Part shown: positions 7,608 to 14,654 of the stretch, one piece after another
Layout of the letters: each line of letters opens with the position of its first letter
Numbering within the stretch: position 1 is the stretch's first letter
Assembly (NCBI RefSeq): GCF_025502585.1
Contig: NZ_CP106679.1
Location: 2,511,501-2,575,500 of the forward strand
Direction of reading: 5' to 3'
Length of the DNA stretch: 64,000 nucleotides
Source of the DNA: Reichenbachiella agarivorans
Lineage (GTDB): Bacteria > Bacteroidota > Bacteroidia > Cytophagales > Cyclobacteriaceae
Notes under the pieces: generated by a model
Database searches by the model: none
The model's input: only the letters and a program-made list of their open reading frames with translations
What the model was told of the DNA's origin: nothing
Program-made: the position numbers and the translations under genes

Positions 7608-10115
7608 TTAAAAATTGTATGTGGCTGTTAACATGAAATTACGAGGCGCTCCAGGAAACAATCTCAAATAGTTTTGTGCTCCAATCCAGTAGGTAGTATC
7701 TAGCACATTGTTGACATTCAAGGCCAATTGCATGTTGGTTTTTGTAGGATTATAGTACAATGCCATATCCATAATCGTATAGCTTGGGACAGTAAAATCT
7801 CGTGTAAACCATGGGATTTTGTCCCCACTGTACTGCACTCCCAAACCAAGTCCTAAACTCTTCAAAGGACTGTTGGGAGAAAAATTGTAGCGTGTCCACA
7901 GATTTGCGCTATTTGTGGGTGTGTTTTCCTTGCGTTCACCATTTAAGCTGTTATCCTGATCTTCTACGATGCGGGCATCTATGTAACTATATGAAGCATT
8001 GACCTGCCAGTTTGGAGAGATGTAACCCGCCAATTCCCACTCGAAACCACGACTTCTGTCAGCTCCACGTTGCACCAATGAATCTGGATAACAGGGCAGA
8101 TTAGCATTCATCAAGATGTTTTTCTGGTTGATTTCATAAACCGACACAGTCATCGTGATGCTGTTATTGAGAAACGACCCTTTTGCTCCAATTTCCTTTA
8201 GATCACTGATGAGTGGCTCAAACCGTGCAGGGGAATTTGGATCCCAGAAAAATGCTGAGGTACTTGGCATCAGTGACACAGTATTGGACTGGGGTTGATA
8301 GCCTTGAAGGTAGGTAGCATACGCATTGATGTTTTTGGTCACTTCGTAAGTAATGCCTACCCGAGGAATCAGAGCAGTATTGGTAAAACTTGCTTCATTG
8401 GGCGCATCAAAGTTGGTGATGTCTTCGAACCACTCCTGTCGCAAACTTAACAATGCAGCAAATTTCCCGATTTTCAATTGCTCTTGGATATAAATGGCAT
8501 GAGTAGTTGTGAGAGCAGAAGGTACCGCGATCCTTGAGTTGATGACATAATCTTCTACATTCTTGATGGTGTAATTGGGGTTGTTGAGATCAAAATGCTC
8601 AACATTCGGTTTAGGCATAATGACTCCATTCACAGTCTCGGTTTGATAATTTGCCGCATTGTCAGGATCAAAGGCATTGGTTACAGTACCATCGTTCAAT
8701 AAATACCCTCTTGCCGAATTTTGCCCTCCTCCTTTGGTCTTGTGCCATCGACTCAAATCATAGCCTACTAATAGTTTGTTGCTGATCGATCCAGTCTTAA
8801 AATCAATGTTGAAATAGGAGTTGAAGTTATCAACATTCCAGAACTGTTGCCTTTGTACATAGCGCATAGCTGCCATGCTTGTAATGGGCTGATTGTTAAT
8901 ATCTACCGCAAAACCGTTGGTCGTACGATGCTCTTGCAAGTCCTCTGTCCAAGTCTGCTTCATGTATGTGGCATTGAAACTAAGATGATCAGTAAACTTG
9001 TGAGCCAAGCTGGTCGTAATGATGAGTTGTTTTGATTTGAAATAATCATTGGTAGCACCCAAATTCAATCCAATAGGTGTACTGTTGAGGTCAGTAGTCC
9101 CTGCTGTGGCACCAAATATTGGCTGTCCACGATCTAACGTACCATCGTTATTACTATAAATCATTTCGACATTTACAGCCGTTTGATCATTGGGGATGTA
9201 ACTGATGGAAGGTGAAAAAAGCAGCGCATTGTTTTCGACCAAATCCCTGTAAGATTGACCTTCCTGCATGGCTGCATTCAATCTATAAAGCAATGTTTTG
9301 GATTCGTTGAGTGGCCCTGTAAAATCAACTGTCCCTCTGATCGTACTAAAACTGCCCGCACTCATACTTACTTCTTTTCGATCCTCAATTAGAGGCTTTT
9401 TTGTCACCATATTGATACTGCCTCCTGGATCAACACTGGAAAATGTAACAGAAGCGGGTCCTTTCAACACCTCTACCCGCTCGATATTGGAGGTTATGGG
9501 CTGCAAGAAATAATACTGTCGGGTACGCATTCCATTTACTATTTGCCCTTCCTCGTTTTGGCTTATTCCTCGAATGTTGTATTGGTTGTACACACTAGAA
9601 GGAGAGACACCACTCACGATCTTCACGGCATCTGCCAATCGAAATGCTTGTCTATCAGAGATGAGTTCTTTGGTGATGGTGGATAGAGACTGGGGTAAAT
9701 CTTTGTTTTTTATGGATGTTTTGGTGGCAGAAAAGGAGTAATCACTGTTATAGTCTTGCTGCATTCGCCCTATCACTTCTACGGTTTGCAACTCCTGGCT
9801 ATGCTCTGTCAACAGTATGTCACCAAGGTCGTAGGTCTTGTCTTCAGCAAATTCATAGCGATTGATATAAGTTTTAAAGCCTATAAATCTGACTTCTAGT
9901 TGATACACTCCTGCTTTGACAAGGTCAATTTCAAACTCACCTGTTGAACTGGTAATTACGCCTTGTTGGTTATCTTGACTCTTTACAGAGACGGTCGCTC
10001 CCGGGATGGTGTTTTGTGACATATCTACCACCTTGCCCGTGATGATGGCTTGTCCGTTGGAGTGACGATAGAAAAGGATAATTATGGATATAGTAAGTAC
10101 AAATTTTAGTTTCAT
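7608..10115 (-). CDS. Siderophore-type TonB-dependent outer membrane receptor
   Basis: An 835-residue receptor counted from ATG 10115; the frame is open to a TTG at 10133 that would overlap the ATPase stop. It has a signal peptide, then a carboxypeptidase-regulatory-like domain (GKVVDMSQNTIPGATVSVKS), a plug beginning about residue 125 (SFSATKTSIKNKDLPQSLST) with NIRGISQ and VEVLKGPASV, and a 22-strand-type barrel ending in aromatic NF. The plug style is that of ferrisiderophore receptors (FhuE/FpvA/FecA group) and not the CirA/BtuB group of the receptor at 11240. In this operon, downstream of Zur-like boxes, the ligand may be a zinc-chelating metallophore instead of a ferric siderophore; that is inference. 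Confidence 0.88.
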   Translation of the reverse strand: MKLKFVLTISIIILFYRHSNGQAIITGKVVDMSQNTIPGATVSVKSQDNQQGVITSSTGEFEIDLVKAGVYQLEVRFIGFKTYINRYEFAEDKTYDLGDILLTEHSQELQTVEVIGRMQQDYNSDYSFSATKTSIKNKDLPQSLSTITKELISDRQAFRLADAVKIVSGVSPSSVYNQYNIRGISQNEEGQIVNGMRTRQYYFLQPITSNIERVEVLKGPASVTFSSVDPGGSINMVTKKPLIEDRKEVSMSAGSFSTIRGTVDFTGPLNESKTLLYRLNAAMQEGQSYRDLVENNALLFSPSISYIPNDQTAVNVEMIYSNNDGTLDRGQPIFGATAGTTDLNSTPIGLNLGATNDYFKSKQLIITTSLAHKFTDHLSFNATYMKQTWTEDLQEHRTTNGFAVDINNQPITSMAAMRYVQRQQFWNVDNFNSYFNIDFKTGSISNKLLVGYDLSRWHKTKGGGQNSARGYLLNDGTVTNAFDPDNAANYQTETVNGVIMPKPNVEHFDLNNPNYTIKNVEDYVINSRIAVPSALTTTHAIYIQEQLKIGKFAALLSLRQEWFEDITNFDAPNEASFTNTALIPRVGITYEVTKNINAYATYLQGYQPQSNTVSLMPSTSAFFWDPNSPARFEPLISDLKEIGAKGSFLNNSITMTVSVYEINQKNILMNANLPCYPDSLVQRGADRSRGFEWELAGYISPNWQVNASYSYIDARIVEDQDNSLNGERKENTPTNSANLWTRYNFSPNSPLKSLGLGLGVQYSGDKIPWFTRDFTVPSYTIMDMALYYNPTKTNMQLALNVNNVLDTTYWIGAQNYLRLFPGAPRNFMLTATYNF

Positions 10116-10129
10116 GGAAATGTTTAAGA

Positions 10130-10825
10130 TCAAATAGTTTTTAGATACAACTCTTGTAATTCATTGGCATTGATCTCAGTAGTAGAGACATCATATACCA
10201 ACTCACCTTCTTTCATAATACCAATCCGAGTTCCTATCTCCACGGCATTGAAAATGTCATGTGTGGCCATAAAGATGGCCTTCCCACTCGCAGCTAGGTC
10301 TTTGCAAATAGCTGTAAATTCTGCGGTGGCTTTTGGATCCAAACCAGACGTAGGCTCGTCCATAAAAATGGCCTTTGCGTTTTTGGCCAAAGCAATCGCC
10401 ACCCCTACCTTTTGTCTCATACCTTTTGAGTAGGTGGATAATTTCTTGGAATGAACCTCTGTGACCAAACCTACTCTGTTGAGGAATCCTCCTAAGTCCG
10501 TCGGGGAATAGGCGTAACCCGCCAGTCGGCTAAAGAAATCTAGGTTTTCGATTCCTGATAGATTGCCGTAGAGTTGCACGACTTCTGGTATGTAAGCAAT
10601 CATCTTGTTAGTAGTTTCACTGTTGTGTTTCACTTCTACATTGTTGATCAGTGCCTTTCCGTGGGTAGCTTCTAAAAAGCCAAGGAATAGGTTGATGGTA
10701 GTTGTTTTGCCAGCACCATTTTGTCCCAGCAGACAAAAAACTTCTCCAGGTTCAATTTTTAGATTTAAACCTTTCAGAGCGGTAAATGCCCCGTATTGTT
10801 TGTTAAGATTAATTGCTTCTAGCAT
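10130..10825 (-). CDS. ABC transporter ATP-binding protein (CcmA/NosF type)
   Basis: A 231-residue ATPase with Walker A GQNGAGKTT, signature region STYSKGMRQKVGVA, an intact Walker B MDEPTSGLDP and an H-loop histidine in MATHD. It is the first gene of a leftward unit: TonB receptor (14 nt downstream), two DUF3526 permeases and a G3E GTPase. It most likely energises the two permeases. The 414-nt region upstream holds two copies of the candidate Zur box, about 198-246 nt from the start codon, leaving room for a long leader. Unlike the ATPase at 842 it has a normal catalytic glutamate. Confidence 0.88.
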   Translation of the reverse strand: MLEAINLNKQYGAFTALKGLNLKIEPGEVFCLLGQNGAGKTTTINLFLGFLEATHGKALINNVEVKHNSETTNKMIAYIPEVVQLYGNLSGIENLDFFSRLAGYAYSPTDLGGFLNRVGLVTEVHSKKLSTYSKGMRQKVGVAIALAKNAKAIFMDEPTSGLDPKATAEFTAICKDLAASGKAIFMATHDIFNAVEIGTRIGIMKEGELVYDVSTTEINANELQELYLKTI

Positions 10826-11022
10826 GATATATACATTTAACTAAATTGTTCAACATCTGAGATATAGTTTCTGTGGGTATTAGAATGTTGCCGATTTGAT
10901 ATTTATATGTTCAATAAATTTTATCATTCAGATCATCTCTATACTTCTCCTAATCATTACCACTTCTATAATATTCTAAAGAGTAGCAACCAGATAAGCG
11001 ACAGCCTGGAGTATTCTTAAAC

Positions 11023-11035
11023 GCAACAATGTTGC
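11023..11035. promoter_or_regulatory. Candidate Zur box (site B1)
   Basis: GCAACAATGTTGC is a perfect inverted repeat of two 6-mers around one central base. It matches the core of site A (GCAATATTGTTGC, 786-798) in 11 of 13 positions. It lies 198 nt upstream of the ATPase start at 10825. Confidence 0.65.
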
Positions 11036-11041
11036 AAATAT

Positions 11042-11088
11042 ATAAATGTTTATTAAACGCACTATTATTGCGTTTAATAAACATTTAT
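11042..11088. promoter_or_regulatory. 47-bp palindrome containing a third candidate Zur box (site B2)
   Basis: Perfect 20-bp arms at 11042-11061 and 11069-11088 surround a 7-nt centre. The middle 13-mer at 11059-11071, GCACTATTATTGC, has the same GCA...TTGC frame as sites A and B1. Sites B1 and B2 are centred 36 bp apart. The element is more than a minimal operator: it could form a cruciform or act as a terminator-like hairpin, but no T-run follows on either strand, so an operator is the more likely role. Confidence 0.6.
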
Positions 11089-11239
11089 TATTTCTGAATA
11101 GATCTCTGCATAAGTGTGGAACTCTCTAAGATTTAGGAAGGACAACTAATTATCAGGGGTTGTAAAATGTTTAATTCAACATTGATTCCTAGGTGATGTT
11201 TTTCTGTTGTTTTCACTGGAGGGCAATTGGTGCGGCTCT

Positions 11240-13495
11240 TCAATACACGTGATATCTTAGACCGAAAAATCCTCTGATTCCTTGATTGGGAGCATATACA
11301 TAGGAGGGATCGAAAGTCAATGCGTGTGGATTTTCGGCAGTGGGTATCACCTGACCATTTTGATCAGATATTACTTGTTGATCAAAGGGATCATGCGCCC
11401 TGGCTATACTGTTGGCAGGGGGAGTAAAATTGAGTAGGTTCTTGATACCTCCATAGATTTCTAAGCCATTGACGAATTTTTTGGAGATCTGAATATTTTG
11501 GATGCTGTACCATGGTGAGTATTCGGGTCTGTTGTCTCCTTCACCCAGCAGAGGTAGCCTCATGGGACCATACAGGTTACCAGTATAATCTATGGATAGG
11601 AGAGAGGCTCCAAAAGTGTAACCGATGCTCCAAACACCTGATACTCTTTCGGTCAATAGTTGCCTGACTTTTTCTCCCTCTTCTGTCAATGTGACATCCA
11701 TCACAGTTAATCCTATGAGCGCCTTCAGTCCTCCGGACCATGAGATGTCAAAATTGGAAGATATGCCTTTGGACGTAGCTGATCCGTCTAGGTTGGCATA
11801 GATGATTTGATTGGGATTGCTATCATAGTCTGGCACGATGCGGTTATTGAAATAGGTGTAGAATATACTGGCATCCACTCCAATATAGGTTCCGTTTGGT
11901 GTTAAGAATTTCTTGACGAGATTGAGGTTGCTATTCCATGATTGCTCGGGTTTCAGTTCTTCCGTGAACACTACGTCTCTGGCACCTGTTAGTGCTGCAT
12001 GATCCTCAGTGAATACATTGGCTACACGGTATCCGTTACCTACACTTAATCGGACGACGGTCTTTTTGTCTTGTGTATTCCACTTGTAATTCAGTCGGGG
12101 AGTGATGATGCTGCCATGTATTGAGTTGTAATCGAATCGTGAGCCGATCAAAATCTTGTTTTGATTGTTGATAGAAATTTCATCCTGAACGAATACACCT
12201 GGCAAGTGTGTGATCGACCGCTCCATAGTTGCCGTGGTGTTGTCATTGTAGTAGGTGTACCTGTAGGCTGCTCCCACTAGCACATCATGGTGATTTCCGA
12301 CCGTTTTGTACCATGTCAATTGATTGAATAAAATACTTTGCTGAGCCCGAAATGATAAATCCCCGTAATAGGAATCTTGGTGGTGACCATTGGTACTAAA
12401 CTGGTACTTGATGATTTCTTGAGTAGGTAATTGGTAAGTACCGAAGGCTTCCCATCGTCGGGTATAAATACTCTCTCCATAAACCTGATCTCCACCTCTG
12501 TCCTCTGGTGTCCATTGCATTTCACCACCCCATCGATCTTCGTAGACATACCTGGCAGCTACTGAAAATTGCCGCTGCTGCGCTCTGTTTATCGTCCACT
12601 TGTTGAATACCGAGACACGATTTTGCAAAGTGATGTCAGTGAAGTTATCGCCATTGTTATCAATTGGGTTCTGATAGTAGAAATAATTGATACCTAGCAA
12701 GGAGTGTACTTTGGGGGAGAGTTTAAATTTGACCCCTACATCCGTATTTAGTTCGCCCCATGTGGTAGCGAATATATCGGTTGATACCATTGGGACATTG
12801 TCTGGTTGTTTGGTGATGAGATTGATGAGTCCACCGACTGCTTCTGATCCGTACAGCGTGGAAGCTGGACCTTTGACTATTTCTATTCTTTCGATGAGTG
12901 ATTGAGGTATGCCAGTGAGACCATATACAGTGGATAGACCACTTACGATAGGCATACCGTCGATGAGTACCATGGTGTAGGGACCTTCGAGACCGTTGAT
13001 ATGAATGTCTCCTGTATTGCAGACGTTACAGTTGATTTGAGGCCGGACACCATTCACATTTTGCATGGATTCAAAGATGGAGGGAGTTGGATTGGCTCTG
13101 AAAAACTGAGGTGAATAAACGTCTACTGGTACTGCACTTTCCATTTTACTGATTTCCTTCATGGTACCTGATATGACTACTTCATCCAGTGAGGTAGTGG
13201 CTTCTTGCAGGTGGATCTGGATGATATGAGCTCCTTGATTGAGAAGAATAGATTGACGATGGGTTTGGAATCCGATCATAGATGCGATGAGTTGGTACTG
13301 CCCATAGGGCATATCAGATATTATCAGTTGCCCGTTACTATCGGTCGCACCGCCTACGGTAGAGTTGCCTTTGAAAACAATGGACACAAAGGGCAAAGGC
13401 ACTACACCATCCATCACCTGTATGACTAGCTGACTTTGCTGTGCTTGGACATATGACGAAACTACAATAAGTAAACAGACAAGACGTAAATACAT
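11240..13495 (-). CDS. CirA/BtuB-type TonB-dependent receptor with a Cys pair in the plug
   Basis: A 751-residue outer membrane receptor: signal peptide (to about 18), a carboxypeptidase-like beta-sandwich domain (about 20-105), a plug with ESMQNVNGVRPQINCNVCNTG, then MVLIDGMPIV and IEIVKGPASTLYGSEAVGG, and a beta-barrel. The CNVC pair in the plug faces the ligand side in related proteins and could bind a metal or form a disulfide. Upstream of the start, a perfect 28-bp palindrome (13522-13549) differs from the Zur-like boxes and suggests a separate iron- or manganese-responsive control. The next gene downstream is the ATPase operon, more than 400 nt away, so this gene is probably transcribed alone. 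Ligand unknown. Confidence 0.88.
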   Translation of the reverse strand: MYLRLVCLLIVVSSYVQAQQSQLVIQVMDGVVPLPFVSIVFKGNSTVGGATDSNGQLIISDMPYGQYQLIASMIGFQTHRQSILLNQGAHIIQIHLQEATTSLDEVVISGTMKEISKMESAVPVDVYSPQFFRANPTPSIFESMQNVNGVRPQINCNVCNTGDIHINGLEGPYTMVLIDGMPIVSGLSTVYGLTGIPQSLIERIEIVKGPASTLYGSEAVGGLINLITKQPDNVPMVSTDIFATTWGELNTDVGVKFKLSPKVHSLLGINYFYYQNPIDNNGDNFTDITLQNRVSVFNKWTINRAQQRQFSVAARYVYEDRWGGEMQWTPEDRGGDQVYGESIYTRRWEAFGTYQLPTQEIIKYQFSTNGHHQDSYYGDLSFRAQQSILFNQLTWYKTVGNHHDVLVGAAYRYTYYNDNTTATMERSITHLPGVFVQDEISINNQNKILIGSRFDYNSIHGSIITPRLNYKWNTQDKKTVVRLSVGNGYRVANVFTEDHAALTGARDVVFTEELKPEQSWNSNLNLVKKFLTPNGTYIGVDASIFYTYFNNRIVPDYDSNPNQIIYANLDGSATSKGISSNFDISWSGGLKALIGLTVMDVTLTEEGEKVRQLLTERVSGVWSIGYTFGASLLSIDYTGNLYGPMRLPLLGEGDNRPEYSPWYSIQNIQISKKFVNGLEIYGGIKNLLNFTPPANSIARAHDPFDQQVISDQNGQVIPTAENPHALTFDPSYVYAPNQGIRGFFGLRYHVY

Positions 13496-13521
13496 GATTT
13501 GATAAATTAGTCTTGCAAATA

Positions 13522-13549
13522 TATAAATTTAGATTAATCTAAATTTATA
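13522..13549. promoter_or_regulatory. Perfect 28-bp palindrome, candidate metal-regulator operator
   Basis: All 14 base pairs of the inverted repeat match, with core TTTAGATTAATCTAAA. It lies 27 bp before the TonB receptor start at 13495. The TTAG...CTAA pattern resembles Fur or DtxR/MntR-family sites. It is unlike the GCAA...TTGC boxes elsewhere in the window, which implies a second regulator, not encoded here. Confidence 0.6.
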
Positions 13550-13610
13550 ATAAGATTAAAATAAAAATATAATTAGATGCTATTGTTTTATATCCTGACT
13601 GTTTTTCCTT

Positions 13611-13637
13611 TTTGCGTAATAATTTATTCTTATTTTG
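13611..13637 (+). promoter_or_regulatory. Possible Bacteroidota-type promoter for the PstS-like gene
   Basis: TTTG at 13611-13614 is followed after 19 nt by TTTG at 13634-13637, itself preceded by TA (TATTTTG, one base shorter than TAnnTTTG). This resembles the -33/-7 pair of the major Bacteroidota sigma factor. It lies about 95 nt before the ATG at 13733. Confidence 0.3.
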
Positions 13638-13732
13638 ATAATATGATACGAAGGGCTTTTGTGACCCTTGATTCATTGTTTTGCGTCCGGTTTCAGACAG
13701 AAACATCTACAATTTAAATTTCAAATAATAAC

Positions 13733-14587
13733 ATGGGGATAATAAAACTATTACCAGCAGTTTTAATCATTCTACTATTTTCTTGTGTCAGCAGCGAGAA
13801 GGAGAAAGCAGTATTAAAGGTCAAAGGCAGTGAATCAATGCATGAAACATTCAATGCACTGAAGAAGGATTTTGAGAAATTTCAAGACAAAATTGTTATT
13901 GAAATCGATGGAGGAGGTAGTCGAACAGGCCTCATGGGGATCAAAGATCAGCAGATTGATATTGGTCTCTCATCATACGAGTTCAATTTGGATTCTGTGT
14001 TGGGTACCAATCATGGTATCACAGATCACATTGTAGCATATGATGGTATCGTCATCATCAACAATGATAAGAACCCCATCAAGCAGCTCACCAATGAACA
14101 GATTACCAAAATATACAGTGGTGAAATTTCGGATTGGAGTGAGTTGGGAGGAGAACCTGGTAGGATACTGCCCATCATCAGAAATGAGAATTCTGGTACA
14201 CAGAAGTATTTTTCAGAATTTTTCGGATTGGATACTTTGAGTCATGAGGCAGTGATTGCTTCTGAAAACAATGAAATCGTGACCAAAGTGTACGAAGACA
14301 AAAGAGGTATTGGGTTCATTGGATTCGCGTATGTGACGATGAATGTCAACGAACTTCAATTGCCTTCGGTGAGAGAAGCGGATACTTTCTTTATTTCTCC
14401 TTCATTCAAAACCATCAGAAAGGGAGAATATCCATTGAGACGTGCATTGAGGATATATTATCAAAGTAGCGGAGATGAAAAGCTGAATACCTTTTTGACT
14501 TATTTGGAATCAGAGAGGGCACAAATGATCATAGAAAGTAATGGCTTGATTTCTAACAAGAAACACGAGAACTTGAGTTCATTGTAA
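13733..14587 (+). CDS. PstS-like phosphate/substrate-binding lipoprotein
   Basis: A 284-residue protein with a lipoprotein signal (LLFSC, C18) and a PBP-like domain: VKGSESMHE near the start, GGGSRTGLMGI as the anion-binding loop, then ITDHIVAYDGIVIINN and NEQITKIYSGEISDW, which are typical of PstS-type proteins. No pstCAB permease or phoU genes are in the window, so it may not serve phosphate uptake. In other bacteria such orphan PstS-like proteins sit next to YfiR and chemoreceptor-like genes. Here the TonB receptor-YfiR-MCP cluster is convergent with it. It may be a ligand-binding sensor subunit; that is inference. Confidence 0.8.
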   Translation: MGIIKLLPAVLIILLFSCVSSEKEKAVLKVKGSESMHETFNALKKDFEKFQDKIVIEIDGGGSRTGLMGIKDQQIDIGLSSYEFNLDSVLGTNHGITDHIVAYDGIVIINNDKNPIKQLTNEQITKIYSGEISDWSELGGEPGRILPIIRNENSGTQKYFSEFFGLDTLSHEAVIASENNEIVTKVYEDKRGIGFIGFAYVTMNVNELQLPSVREADTFFISPSFKTIRKGEYPLRRALRIYYQSSGDEKLNTFLTYLESERAQMIIESNGLISNKKHENLSSL

Positions 14588-14605
14588 GAATTGATGCAAA
14601 AAACA

Positions 14606-14631
14606 AGGGTCGAAACTTGCGCTTCGACCCT
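14606..14631. terminator. Hairpin terminator between convergent genes
   Basis: A 9-bp perfect stem (AGGGTCGAA with TTCGACCCT) around an 8-nt loop. Read on the minus strand it is followed by TTGTTTTTTG, so it fits best as the terminator of the receptor gene ending at 14655. It could also stop plus-strand transcription of the PstS-like gene. Confidence 0.75.
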
Positions 14632-14654
14632 ATTCCAAACCACCTAACCTATTC

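Larger units (their letters stand above)
10826..11239. other. 414-nt intergenic region with two operator-like palindromes
   Basis: No convincing gene is visible on either strand. The right half (11018-11088) contains two candidate Zur boxes, one of them embedded in a 47-bp hairpin-capable palindrome (separate entries). The left half, about 190 nt between the boxes and the ATPase start, is AT-rich, with only very short open frames; it would be the 5' leader of the ATPase-receptor-permease operon. The remaining stretch, 11089-11239, lies behind the stop of the TonB receptor gene and shows no clear terminator. Confidence 0.6.
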
